51,701 nt of DNA from JBCBCP01 sp038530575 (lineage in GTDB: Bacteria; Pseudomonadota; Alphaproteobacteria; Rhodobacterales; Rhodobacteraceae). The translations under genes were made by a program, and so were the position numbers. The notes under the pieces are model-generated. The model was not told the origin of the DNA. It made no database searches and saw nothing but the letters and a program-made list of their open reading frames with translations. Positions 1-7,906 of the stretch are shown piece by piece. The stretch is taken from contig JBCBCP010000020.1 of assembly GCA_038530575.1 (NCBI GenBank), positions 1 through 51,701 on the forward strand. Direction: 5' to 3'. How positions within the stretch are numbered: position 1 is the first letter of the stretch; each line of letters starts with the position of its first letter.

Positions 1-34
1 CCCTCGCGCCCGGTGCAGGCCGCTTCGTGTTATA

Positions 35-50
35 CCACTATATCTTGTGG
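35..50. promoter_or_regulatory. NrdR-box-like palindrome
   Basis: The 16-mer CCACTATATCTTGTGG matches the known NrdR operator pattern (CAC-WATATNTW-GTG) at nearly every conserved position. NrdR represses ribonucleotide reductase genes. Boxes usually occur in pairs; a second copy three helical turns away was not found inside the window. It may serve a leftward gene beyond the edge. Confidence 0.45.
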
Positions 51-173
51 CGCTGCACCCGGCTCGCACAACCTGACGTATGTGCACCTACTGGGTCAAT
101 CGGTTTTTTAGTCTTTCGGCAGGCTTTTTTCACTTGACCGAAGTCGCTGTTTCGCTGCGTCCGATTCCAAAAA

Positions 174-188
174 TTAACAGAGCGTTAA
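174..188. promoter_or_regulatory. CtrA-type full binding site
   Basis: TTAA (174-177), seven bases, TTAA (185-188) followed by C. This is exactly the TTAA-N7-TTAA consensus of the alphaproteobacterial cell-cycle regulator CtrA. The motif is short, so chance occurrence is possible, but it lies in a gene-free region together with DnaA boxes and an NrdR-like box. Confidence 0.45.
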
Positions 189-223
189 CGCCCCTGCAGC
201 GCAGCGAAAAATGCTCCACATCC

Positions 224-232
224 GTATCCACA
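224..232 (+). promoter_or_regulatory. DnaA-box-like nonamer
   Basis: GTATCCACA differs at one position from the DnaA-box consensus TTATNCACA. A perfect copy lies 63 bases downstream at 287. Confidence 0.35.
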
Positions 233-286
233 AAATCTGGTTGTCAGTTCTAGGTTTATCTAGGAAACTCAATCCTTCGCGCGAAC

Positions 287-295
287 TTATCCACA
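287..295 (+). promoter_or_regulatory. Consensus DnaA box
   Basis: TTATCCACA is the high-affinity DnaA box. It lies about 90 bases before the lipoprotein gene. Two boxes alone do not make an origin; regulation of a neighbouring promoter by DnaA is equally plausible. Confidence 0.45.
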
Positions 296-379
296 GGCTG
301 TCATGCTGCGACTGCACAATCTGGACGCGCGCGGTCAAATGTGGTGGACTGATCACACAAATTTCGGACCGGAGCCTTC

Positions 380-847
380 ATGTCGCGCTTTCTTGCCTTT
401 GCAGGCCCCGCCGTCGCCTTGTTACTTGGCGCGTGCACACCACAATATGTGGAGCGCGTGGCCACCTCCGAACAGGATTTGCCAGAACGCGTAGCCATCT
501 TTCCTGGCGCGCCAACGGTGCTGCGCGACAGCTTCCGTGCAGCCTGCACCGATCCGGGCGATCAATTCGTGCGCGTCAATCGGCAGATTCGCCAATGCCG
601 CAGCCTGCCGACACCCGATCTCGCCGCGTTTCTGCTGGTGCAATATGACGGAGCGCTCGAGGTACCAAAGCTGATTATCCAAACCGAAGAACGCGGAACC
701 GGCAGTTCGGTTGAGGTTGGCTTTTCTTACTTCGCGGAAGTGACCCAGAAATCGGGCGGCGTACGCAGAATTTACTTCCGCGACCGCCAACTTGACGCGT
801 TCATCGACCGACTGCTCGTCGCGGCCGGCGGCACCTTGCCTGGCTAA
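380..847 (+). CDS. Putative lipoprotein of unknown function
   Basis: The 155-residue product starts with a short basic n-region, a hydrophobic stretch and a lipobox (LLGAC, Cys at residue 19), so it should be lipidated and membrane-attached in the periplasm. The mature part is about 137 residues with no catalytic motif I recognise. A GGAG element lies a few bases before the ATG, which supports this start. It stands alone: the next gene is a tRNA on the other strand. The upstream DNA carries DnaA and CtrA-type sites, but these may serve the opposite direction. The function is unknown. Confidence 0.75.
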   Translation: MSRFLAFAGPAVALLLGACTPQYVERVATSEQDLPERVAIFPGAPTVLRDSFRAACTDPGDQFVRVNRQIRQCRSLPTPDLAAFLLVQYDGALEVPKLIIQTEERGTGSSVEVGFSYFAEVTQKSGGVRRIYFRDRQLDAFIDRLLVAAGGTLPG

Positions 848-898
848 ATCGTTGCACAGACGAATGCTTCGCTAAAAAGACTGGAATAGAGGCTTCGA

Positions 899-975
899 TG
901 GTCGGGGCGGCAGGATTCGAACCTACGACCCCCTGTACCCAAAACAGGTGCGCTACCAGACTGCGCCACGCCCCG
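899..975 (-). tRNA. tRNA-Pro(UGG)
   Basis: The minus strand folds as a full cloverleaf. The acceptor stem is CGGGGCG (969-975) paired with CGCCCCG (903-909), and there is a D-arm with GGTAGCGC. The anticodon stem CCTGT/ACAGG closes a seven-base loop TTTGGGT with anticodon UGG (Pro), and the T-arm contains GGTTCGAATCC. The 3' CCA is encoded in the genome (899-901). The unit is 77 bases including CCA. Confidence 0.97.
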
Positions 976-1023
976 GCCATCGCACTCCCCTTACCGGCCT
1001 TACGCGCCGATGAAAAGAGGTGA

Positions 1024-1497
1024 TCAACACGGCCAGCTGGGATCGGGGATATGCGGATGCTGGACTTCGCTGCCCTCGACGATTCCCATGCGCTTTGCCA
1101 GACCGCCATTGATCTCCAGCGCCGCGATTCCGCGCCCGCCATCGATCACCGTCTCATCAAAGGGCTGCGCCTCGTGGTGGATTCGTTGCACGATGCCTTG
1201 AGCGTCGATGAACAGGATATCCAGTTCGATCCGCGTGTTCCGCATCCAGAACGACATTCGGCGCGGTCGGTCGTAGGTAAACAACATGCCGCGCGACAAG
1301 GCCATGCTATCGCGGAACATCAAGCCGCGCCGCTGTGCCTCAGGCGTATCCGCGATTTCAACGGTAAAGCGGGCCTCGCCCCATTCCCCCCGCAGCCGCA
1401 CCGTATCATCTCGGCACGCGGCATCCGCAATGCCGACCCAGCACAGGACCAGGCAGAGCGCAGCGACTAGTCGTCTTTGGACAGGGCGGCTTCCCAT
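1024..1497 (-). CDS. DUF192 family secreted protein
   Basis: The 157-residue protein has a cleavable-looking signal peptide (residues 1-26, ending ADA-A) followed by a DUF192 domain. It shows the family pattern: ARFTVEIADTPEAQRRGLMFR, then GMLFTYDRPRRMSFWMRNT, then LDILFID, and a late GGLAKRMGI. The family is small, periplasmic and of unknown function. The start overlaps the end of the upstream cold-shock gene by 31 bases; no later in-frame start would keep the signal peptide, so this overlap is probably real. Both genes are likely co-transcribed. Confidence 0.85.
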   Translation of the reverse strand: MGSRPVQRRLVAALCLVLCWVGIADAACRDDTVRLRGEWGEARFTVEIADTPEAQRRGLMFRDSMALSRGMLFTYDRPRRMSFWMRNTRIELDILFIDAQGIVQRIHHEAQPFDETVIDGGRGIAALEINGGLAKRMGIVEGSEVQHPHIPDPSWPC

Positions 1498-2003
1498 GCG
1501 TGAACCTCGGCGGCCATTTGCCCCCGTTTACCTTCGATCACACGAAGGGCCAAGGCCTCACCTGGCGCCAGATCGGCAAGGCCTGACCGACGCAGCACTT
1601 CGACATGCACAAACACATCCGCGTCCTTGCCAAATACATTGGCAAAGCCAAAACCCTTCCCCTTGTCGAACCACTTGACCCGCGCAGGCTCTAGAGGCGC
1701 AGCGGCGATTTCTTCGGAGGCCAACCCCGCAAATTCAGGCAGAGCCATTGCGGGCGCATCATCATCATGCGGCGTGATCGACAAAACCTCGACTGCCTGA
1801 ATGCCGCGTTCGGTTTGCTGAACGTTGATTTCAATCTCGGCCTGGTCCGTCACAGAGCTTTGTCCGAAATTTCGCAAAACGTTCACGTGCAGCAAAATGT
1901 CCGGCCCGCCTTCATCGGAAACGACAAAGCCAAAACCCTTAACTGGGTCGAACCATTTCACCGTTCCAACAACGCGCTTGATGCTCTGGGAGTGATCCAA
2001 CAC
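1467..2003 (-). CDS. Double cold-shock-domain protein
   Basis: The 178-residue protein contains two cold-shock domains joined by an acidic/alanine-rich linker. Domain 1 (about 10-75) has VGTVKWFDPVKGFGFV (RNP1) and ILLHVNVL (RNP2). Domain 2 (about 105-170) has ARVKWFDKGKGFGFANV and VFVHVEVL. Such proteins bind single-stranded RNA or DNA and act as RNA chaperones in the cytoplasm. Two-domain forms are common in alphaproteobacteria and are not always cold-induced. The 117-base gap upstream (2004-2120) to pdxH would hold the promoter and 5' leader. Confidence 0.92.
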   Translation of the reverse strand: MLDHSQSIKRVVGTVKWFDPVKGFGFVVSDEGGPDILLHVNVLRNFGQSSVTDQAEIEINVQQTERGIQAVEVLSITPHDDDAPAMALPEFAGLASEEIAAAPLEPARVKWFDKGKGFGFANVFGKDADVFVHVEVLRRSGLADLAPGEALALRVIEGKRGQMAAEVHAWEAALSKDD

Positions 2004-2120
2004 GTGCGCTTTCTCTTTTCTTGTTGTCGTGTCATCTAACTTTGACCGTTTTACGCGGCGGGACGCAAGGTTATTTTATCATTGTAAAACAATATTTTGC
2101 ATTTCGCGCGACGTGAAATT

Positions 2121-2738
2121 CTAGGGATTAAGCCGTGTAACATCCCACGTATCGCCGATGGCAGCGCGGCTCCAACGGAAACGGTCGTGCAAACGGTTCT
2201 CGCCATCCGCCCAGAATTCAACTTCCAAGGGTGCAATCCGAAAGCCACCCCAATGCGGTGGGCGCGAGGGCGCTGTGCCATGCTTTGCGGCCACTTTGGC
2301 GACCTTGGCCATAAGAGCGGCGCGTGACGTCAGCGGGCGTGACTGGTCCGAGGCCCACGCGCCCAGCCTGCTCCCCAACGACCGTGACGCGTAATACGCA
2401 TCCGCCTGCGGTCCGTCCTCGCGACTGACGAGCCCCCTGACGCGCACCTGACGGCGCAGCGATTTCCAGTGAAGCACGAAGGCCGCCTTGCCGGACGCCT
2501 CAATTTCCTGTGCCTTCACGCCCTCGTAGTTTGTGTAGAACACGTAGGCGTCCGCCTCGATTTCCTTCAGCAGGACCATGCGCACATTCGGCATGCCCTG
2601 CGCATCGACCGTACTCAACGCAATTGCATTGGCGTCGTTGGGCTCGGTCTTTTCGGCCTCCTCAAGCCACGACTGTGTCAGTGCAACAGGGTCATCGCCC
2701 GCGAAGATGCCCGTCCGGGCGGTGCTCAACATCGACAT
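2121..2738 (-). CDS. pdxH: Pyridoxamine 5'-phosphate oxidase
   Basis: This 205-residue flavoprotein oxidises pyridoxine or pyridoxamine 5'-phosphate to pyridoxal 5'-phosphate, the last step of B6 synthesis and salvage. Diagnostic stretches are NVRMVLLKEI, FYTNYEGVKAQEI, FVLHWKSLRRQVRVRG, YYASRSLGSRLGAWASDQS, PPHWGGFRIAPLEVEFW and the C-terminal RLNP. The length is typical of the family. It is divergent from fabI; the 120 bases between the starts should hold both promoters. The upstream aminotransferase, a PLP enzyme, is a likely user of the product but no link beyond chemistry is shown. Confidence 0.97.
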   Translation of the reverse strand: MSMLSTARTGIFAGDDPVALTQSWLEEAEKTEPNDANAIALSTVDAQGMPNVRMVLLKEIEADAYVFYTNYEGVKAQEIEASGKAAFVLHWKSLRRQVRVRGLVSREDGPQADAYYASRSLGSRLGAWASDQSRPLTSRAALMAKVAKVAAKHGTAPSRPPHWGGFRIAPLEVEFWADGENRLHDRFRWSRAAIGDTWDVTRLNP

Positions 2739-2858
2739 GTACGTTCTCCTTTATACCGGCATGTGCGCCGCCCCACCGCCCTGTCAATCCATTGCCGTGC
2801 TTGAAGCACGCGGGGCAATCGCCTAATGCTCTGCGCGCAAAGGCGTGAGGGACACGGG

Positions 2859-3662
2859 ATGGGTAATGATCTGATGGCTGGCAAGCGCGGCCTCATCATG
2901 GGGCTGGCCAACGACAAGTCGATTGCCTGGGGCATTGCCAAGACGCTGGCCGAGGCCGGGGCGGAACTTGCCTTTTCCTATCAGGGCGATGCGCTGAAAA
3001 AGCGCGTTGATCCGCTTGCAGGACGGCTCGGATCGAACATCGTGCTGCCCTGCGATGTTGCCGATGAGGCATCAATCGACGCGCTCTTCGCGCAGCTGAA
3101 AGATCACTGGGACAGCCTCGATTTTGTCGTGCACGCGATCGGGTTTTCCGACAAGAACGAACTGCGCGGCCGCTACATCGACACGTCCCGCGGCAATTTT
3201 GCGATGTCGATGGATATTTCCGTCTACTCCTTCACCGCCGTCATGCAGCGCGCAGAAAAGATGATGTCGCCGGGCGCAAGCGCTGTGACGCTGACGTATT
3301 ACGGCGCCGAGCAGGTCATGCCGCATTACAATGTGATGGGCGTGGCCAAGGCCGCGCTTGAGGCCTCGGTAAAATATCTCGCTGAGGATCTGGGCAAGGA
3401 TGGCATACGGGTCAACGCGATCAGCGCAGGACCGATCAAGACGCTGGCCGCCTCTGGTATCGGCGATTTCCGCTACATCATGAAGTGGAACGAATACAAT
3501 TCCCCCCTGCGCCGCAACGTGACCATCGAAGACGTGGGCAAATCGGCGCTCTACCTGCTGTCCGATCTTTCTAGTGGCACAACAGGCGAAAACGTCCATG
3601 TCGACGCAGGCTATCACGTTGTGGGGATGAAGGCCGTCGACGCCCCGGATATCACCAAATGA
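2859..3662 (+). CDS. fabI: Enoyl-[acyl-carrier-protein] reductase (NADH)
   Basis: The 267-residue product is a short-chain-dehydrogenase-type enoyl-ACP reductase, which reduces trans-2-enoyl-ACP in the last step of fatty-acid elongation. An N-terminal GLIMGLANDKSIAWGIA nucleotide-binding segment and a YNVMGVAK active-site segment (Tyr157, Lys164) match FabI rather than FabL or FabV. I chose ATG 2859, preceded by GAGGG; an in-frame ATG at 2826 would add residues unlike the family, and ATG 2874 is also possible. The stop overlaps the next gene by four bases (ATGA), implying translational coupling. Confidence 0.96.
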   Translation: MGNDLMAGKRGLIMGLANDKSIAWGIAKTLAEAGAELAFSYQGDALKKRVDPLAGRLGSNIVLPCDVADEASIDALFAQLKDHWDSLDFVVHAIGFSDKNELRGRYIDTSRGNFAMSMDISVYSFTAVMQRAEKMMSPGASAVTLTYYGAEQVMPHYNVMGVAKAALEASVKYLAEDLGKDGIRVNAISAGPIKTLAASGIGDFRYIMKWNEYNSPLRRNVTIEDVGKSALYLLSDLSSGTTGENVHVDAGYHVVGMKAVDAPDITK

Positions 3663-4264
3663 CGTGGGAAAGCGTCCTCGCCTTCAACCTCGTGCTGGCC
3701 GCAGCCATCGCGTCCCCGGGTGCGGCGCTGCTCTACTTCATCAAGACAACCGTCGCGTCGGGCCGCGCCGCGGGCGTGCTGACGGGCATCGGCCTCGGCC
3801 TCGCCGCTGCGCTCTGGACCCTCGCTGCGCTTCTGGGGCTGGAGGTTGTCTTTACCCTTTTCCCGTGGACCTATACGGCGCTGAAACTGGCGGGGGCAGC
3901 CTATCTTCTCTACCTCGCCTGGCAGACCTGGAAGCACGCGCGTGCGCCTTTGGGCGAGGCCCCTGCCCGCCCCGGCGCTTCGGTCCTTTCGGGCTTTCTT
4001 GTAAATGCGGGCAACCCCAAATCGATGCTTTTTGCTGCCGCCGTGATTGTCGTTGTCTTTCCCGAAGGCCTCGCGGCCCGCGACATTGCATTCATCACGC
4101 TCAACCACCTTGTGGTCGAATTGGCATTCTATGCTCTCTTCGCCCTTGCCCTCGGCTCTGCACCCGCGCGGCGGGGCTATCTTTCGCTAAAACCGGTGTT
4201 CGACCGCATTGCCGCAACGCTGCTTGGCGCGCTCGGCCTGCGCCTCATCCTCGATCGGAGCTGA
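3659..4264 (+). CDS. LysE/RhtB-family amino-acid exporter
   Basis: The 201-residue, very hydrophobic protein has about six membrane segments and the LysE-family signature near the N-terminus (ASPGAALLYFIKTTVASGRAAGVLTGIGLG). A second family landmark is GFLVNAGNPKSMLFAAAV in the middle. Members export amino acids or similar small metabolites across the inner membrane; the substrate cannot be read from sequence. It overlaps the fabI stop by four bases and lies three bases before gpt, so the three genes are probably one transcript. Confidence 0.88.
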   Translation: MTWESVLAFNLVLAAAIASPGAALLYFIKTTVASGRAAGVLTGIGLGLAAALWTLAALLGLEVVFTLFPWTYTALKLAGAAYLLYLAWQTWKHARAPLGEAPARPGASVLSGFLVNAGNPKSMLFAAAVIVVVFPEGLAARDIAFITLNHLVVELAFYALFALALGSAPARRGYLSLKPVFDRIAATLLGALGLRLILDRS

Positions 4265-4267
4265 TCC

Positions 4268-4786
4268 ATGACCACGCAACTGCCGCACGAAAAAGGCTTT
4301 CACGTCAGCTGGGACCAGATGCACCGCGACAGTCGCGCGCTCGCCTGGCGGCTTGACGGGCGAGGTCCTGACGATGGCGCATGGCGCGCGGTGGTCGCGA
4401 TCACCCGCGGCGGCATGGCCCCCGCGATGATCGTCGCCCGCGAGCTCGACATCCGCACCGTCGACACGATCAGCGTGAAATCCTACCACTCCGGCGGCGG
4501 CAAGGCCGATCAGCGCCGCGAGGCGCAGGTGCTGAAATCACCAAATGCGGAAATGATGGGCGACGGTACTGGCATCCTTATCGTCGATGACCTGGTCGAC
4601 AGCGGCAAGACGCTCGAGCTTGTCCGCTCGCTCTATCCTAACGCGCATTTCGCAACGGTCTACGCCAAGCCGCAGGGCGAGCCGCAGGTCGACACATTCA
4701 TCACCGGGGTCAGTCAGGACACGTGGATTTTCTTCCCGTGGGACATGGCGCTGCAGTATGTGCAGCCCTATCGCGGGGGCGACTGA
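4268..4786 (+). CDS. gpt: Xanthine-guanine phosphoribosyltransferase
   Basis: The 172-residue type I phosphoribosyltransferase has the PRPP-binding loop ILIVDDLVDSGKT (about 103-115), an early ITRGGMAPA segment and a late WIFFPWD tail typical of Gpt. It salvages guanine and xanthine to GMP and XMP using PRPP. It follows the exporter after three bases, while the aminotransferase begins about 58 bases downstream. Other purine-salvage PRTs (hpt) differ in the C-terminal part, so Gpt is the better call. Confidence 0.92.
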   Translation: MTTQLPHEKGFHVSWDQMHRDSRALAWRLDGRGPDDGAWRAVVAITRGGMAPAMIVARELDIRTVDTISVKSYHSGGGKADQRREAQVLKSPNAEMMGDGTGILIVDDLVDSGKTLELVRSLYPNAHFATVYAKPQGEPQVDTFITGVSQDTWIFFPWDMALQYVQPYRGGD

Positions 4787-4844
4787 GCCCTACCGGCAGC
4801 TGTCTTTACGCCTTCCAGACATCGAATTTCAGGGGATCCCGTCC

Positions 4845-6032
4845 ATGACCCAGCACGCGACCCGCACCACGTCGACCTTCGCGCCGCCAGTGATGGAGGC
4901 ACGTCGCTGGCTGAACGGGGTCGACTTTCCCGAAGACCGCCCCCTGATCAATGTCAGCCAGGCTGCACCTGTCGCCCCTCCCCCGATCGCACTTCGCGAG
5001 GAGATGGCGCGCGCGGCGCTAGACGACGACAACGCGCATCTCTACGGCCCCGTTCTGGGCCTGCCGCAGCTGCGCGCGGGCCTCGCTGCGCAGATCAGCC
5101 AGCACTACGCCGCCGGCGTCGCAGCAGAGCAGGTGGCGATCACCTCCGGCTGCAATCAGGCATTTGCTGCGGCCATCGCCACGCTGTGCGACGAAGGGGA
5201 TGAAGTTATCCTGCCAACCCCCTGGTATTTCAATCATAAAATGTGGCTCGATATGGCGGGTGCCGTGGCTGTGCCTCTGCCCACAGGTGACGGTATGCTG
5301 CCTGATCCAGACGCCGCCCGCGCTGCGATCACCCCTCGCACCCGCGCGATTGCTCTTGTCAGCCCAAACAACCCGTGCGGCGTTGAATACCCGGCGGATT
5401 TGGTGCTCGCCTTCTTTGAGCTCGCCCGCGCCGCCGGCATTGCGCTGATCGTAGATGAAACCTACCGCGATTTCGACAGCCGCGATGGCGCGCCACACCC
5501 GCTGTTCCAGCAGGACGGCTGGGACGAGACATTCATCCATCTCTACTCCTTCTCCAAGGCTTACCGCCTTACGGGCCACCGCGTCGGCGCCATCGTGACA
5601 GGATCGAAGCGCCTCGCTGAAGCGGAGAAGTTCCTCGACACCGTCGCCATCTGCCCCAGCCAGATCGGTCAGATCGCCGCCGCATGGGGTATCGCCAACC
5701 TGCAGGACTGGCTCGCTGGCGAGCGCCGCGAAATCCTCGCCCGTCGCGCCGCGATCAAGGCACAGATGCCACGGCTCGAAACGCAAGGTTGGGCGCTTCT
5801 AGGCGTTGGGGCCTACTTCGCTTATCTCCAACATCCGTTTGCCGAATCCAGCGCGACGCTGGCCCCGAAACTTGTGCGCGAAGCCGGAATTCTCTGCCTG
5901 CCTGGCACGATGTTTCACCCCGCGGGCGGGACACAGGAGCTGCGCGTTGCCTTTGCCAATCTCGACGCCACCGGGATCAAGACTTTGGCAGACCGGCTGG
6001 AGGCCCTTGCCCCCCTTTGGACGCGCCGCTAG
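4845..6032 (+). CDS. Class I/II PLP-dependent aminotransferase
   Basis: The 395-residue protein is a fold-type-I aminotransferase. Landmarks are SPNNPCG (173-179), DETY (204-207) and the PLP-lysine motif SFSKAYRLTGHRVG (Lys238). ATG 4845 is chosen because AGGGG lies ten bases upstream and the open frame before it overlaps gpt without family resemblance. The substrate pair is not evident; aromatic, aspartate or branched-chain specificity are all possible. It is followed after 29 bases by ppiD. Confidence 0.88.
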   Translation: MTQHATRTTSTFAPPVMEARRWLNGVDFPEDRPLINVSQAAPVAPPPIALREEMARAALDDDNAHLYGPVLGLPQLRAGLAAQISQHYAAGVAAEQVAITSGCNQAFAAAIATLCDEGDEVILPTPWYFNHKMWLDMAGAVAVPLPTGDGMLPDPDAARAAITPRTRAIALVSPNNPCGVEYPADLVLAFFELARAAGIALIVDETYRDFDSRDGAPHPLFQQDGWDETFIHLYSFSKAYRLTGHRVGAIVTGSKRLAEAEKFLDTVAICPSQIGQIAAAWGIANLQDWLAGERREILARRAAIKAQMPRLETQGWALLGVGAYFAYLQHPFAESSATLAPKLVREAGILCLPGTMFHPAGGTQELRVAFANLDATGIKTLADRLEALAPLWTRR

Positions 6033-6061
6033 ACAATCTCGACCTCAATTCGGAGCGCCCC

Positions 6062-7906
6062 ATGGCCAAAGCGTCGAACTCTGTCTCTAAAGTTGCCATC
6101 TGGATCCTGATGGGCCTGCTGATCCTGTCGCTGGGCGGCTTCGGTATTACCCAGCTGGGCGGTAGCGCCCGCAGTCTGGGCGAGGTCGGCTCAAAGCAAA
6201 TCGATGTCGATCAGTACGCCCGTCAACTCAGCCAGGAAATCAACCTGCTGGCCTCCCAGCGCGGCAGTGCCGTGCCCTTTGCCGAAGCGCAGCAGCTTGG
6301 CATCGACACCGCAGTTCTCGCGCGCCTGATCCGCATCCGGGCGCTGGATCACGAGACAGTTCAGCTTGGCCTGTCCGTCGGAGACACAACCCTGCGCGAA
6401 GAGGTGCTTGATATCGCGGCTTTCCGCGGACTTGACGGGCAGTTTGACCGCGAAGCGTACGCCTTTGCGCTCGAGCAGGCTGGTCTGAGCGAGGCGCAGT
6501 TCGAGACCCGTTTGCGCGAGGAAGCAGCCCGGAACCTGCTGCAAAGCGCGATCTCGCTTGGTGCGACCATGCCGGAAACCTACAGCCGGATCATCGCGGA
6601 TTTCGCGGGCGAAACGCGCGCGATCACGTTGATGCGCCTCGACGAAACCTTGCTTGACGCGCCCCTCGCCGAGCCGACAGAACAGGAGCTGCGCGAATTT
6701 CACGCTGGCAATCCCGAACTGTTCCAAATCCCGGCCACGCGCCAGATCACTTATGTGCTGCTGACGCCTGACATGCTGGTGGACACGGTGACGGTTGATG
6801 AAGCGCGTTTGCGCGCCGCCTACGAAGAACGAGCCAGCCAGTACAACACGCCCGAACGGCGCCTTGTGGAGCGCTTGCCCTTCCTCGATCAGGCCGCCGC
6901 GGACGCGGCCGCCGCGCAACTTGAGGTGTCCGGCACCACGTTTGAGGCGCTGGTGGAAGAGCGTGGCCTGACCTTGGCCGACGTCGACCTGGGTGATGTG
7001 GGCCGGCTTGAGCTAGACGCTGCGGGCGAGGCTGTGTTTGGTGCGGAGGTGGGCGACGTTGTCGGGCCCCTGCCCTCGACGCTTGGCCCCGCGCTTTATC
7101 GCGTCAACGGCATCCTGCCTGCGCAAAACATCCCCTTCGAGGAGGCCCGTACAGAGCTGCAGGCTGAACTCGCGCGGGCACAGGCCGAACGGTTGGTGGC
7201 AAGCCTTGCCGAAGACTTCGACGACCAGCTTGCCGGGGGCGCAACGCTGGAACAGCTCGCCGCTGAGACGCAAGTGACGCTTGGTACGATTGACTGGCAC
7301 GCCGGCAGTGATGCAGACATCGCGGGCTACGCGGCCTTTCAGGACGCGGCAGAGCGCGTGGCACAGGGCGATTTCCCGCAAATCGAAGTCCTCGCAGACG
7401 GCGGCATCTTTGCCCTGCGCCTTGATGGCACGTCAGAGGCGCGCGATGCGACCTTTGAAGAAGCAGGCGAAGATGTTCGCGCGCTCTTTGAAGCTGACCG
7501 GCTGGAAACCGCGCTGGCCGCGCTGGCCGAGACGCTCAAGACCCAGCTGACGGGCGGCGAAGAACCGGCGGCGCTTGGCCTGACCCCGCGCGAGGAGCCG
7601 ACTGTAAACCGTTCGTCCTTCCTTGCGGGTGTGCCGCAGGGCACGGTGGACGCGGTATTCGAGATGGACGTGGACCAGATCGAGATCGTCAGCGGCTTTG
7701 GGTCTGTCACGCTTGTCCGCCTCGACAGCATTACGCCAGCATCCGAAAACCCAGAAGTGGAACGGGTTCGCCAGGAGCTTTCCCAAAGCGTCAGCCAGTC
7801 GCTGGGTCAGACCTTGCTGCAAGTCTATACCGACGACGCCCTGCGCCGCGCGGGCAGCCGGATCGACCGGGCTATGCTGCAGGCCGTGCACGTGAACTTC
7901 CCCTGA
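6062..7906 (+). CDS. PpiD-like peptidyl-prolyl isomerase / SurA-N chaperone
   Basis: The 614-residue protein has a short cytoplasmic N-terminus, one membrane anchor (about 10-32, IWILMGLLILSLGGFGIT) and a large periplasmic part. A SurA-N-like helical region containing the FRGLDGQFDREAYAFALEQAGLSEAQFETRLREE pattern is followed by a parvulin-like region (about 235-380) and a second helical part. PpiD proteins help outer-membrane and secreted proteins fold as they leave the Sec translocon. The catalytic parvulin residues are not clearly kept, which is common in this group. Its stop overlaps the trpE start by one base (TGATG). Confidence 0.88.
   Translation: MAKASNSVSKVAIWILMGLLILSLGGFGITQLGGSARSLGEVGSKQIDVDQYARQLSQEINLLASQRGSAVPFAEAQQLGIDTAVLARLIRIRALDHETVQLGLSVGDTTLREEVLDIAAFRGLDGQFDREAYAFALEQAGLSEAQFETRLREEAARNLLQSAISLGATMPETYSRIIADFAGETRAITLMRLDETLLDAPLAEPTEQELREFHAGNPELFQIPATRQITYVLLTPDMLVDTVTVDEARLRAAYEERASQYNTPERRLVERLPFLDQAAADAAAAQLEVSGTTFEALVEERGLTLADVDLGDVGRLELDAAGEAVFGAEVGDVVGPLPSTLGPALYRVNGILPAQNIPFEEARTELQAELARAQAERLVASLAEDFDDQLAGGATLEQLAAETQVTLGTIDWHAGSDADIAGYAAFQDAAERVAQGDFPQIEVLADGGIFALRLDGTSEARDATFEEAGEDVRALFEADRLETALAALAETLKTQLTGGEEPAALGLTPREEPTVNRSSFLAGVPQGTVDAVFEMDVDQIEIVSGFGSVTLVRLDSITPASENPEVERVRQELSQSVSQSLGQTLLQVYTDDALRRAGSRIDRAMLQAVHVNFP

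Larger units (their letters stand above)
1..379. other. Gene-free left-edge regulatory region
   Basis: No convincing coding sequence is seen in these 379 bases; the short open frames here lack family resemblance and overlap the regulatory sites. The stretch holds an NrdR-like palindrome (35-50), a TTAA-N7-TTAA CtrA-type site (174-188) and two DnaA-box-like nonamers (224-232, 287-295). T-rich runs lie near 103-130. The arrangement would suit a divergent promoter for a gene left of the window, perhaps a ribonucleotide reductase. That gene is not visible, so this is inference. Confidence 0.6.

Noticed and set aside
1..379. Calling the left edge a chromosomal replication origin
   Set aside because: Only two DnaA-box-like nonamers and no typical origin neighbours are visible.
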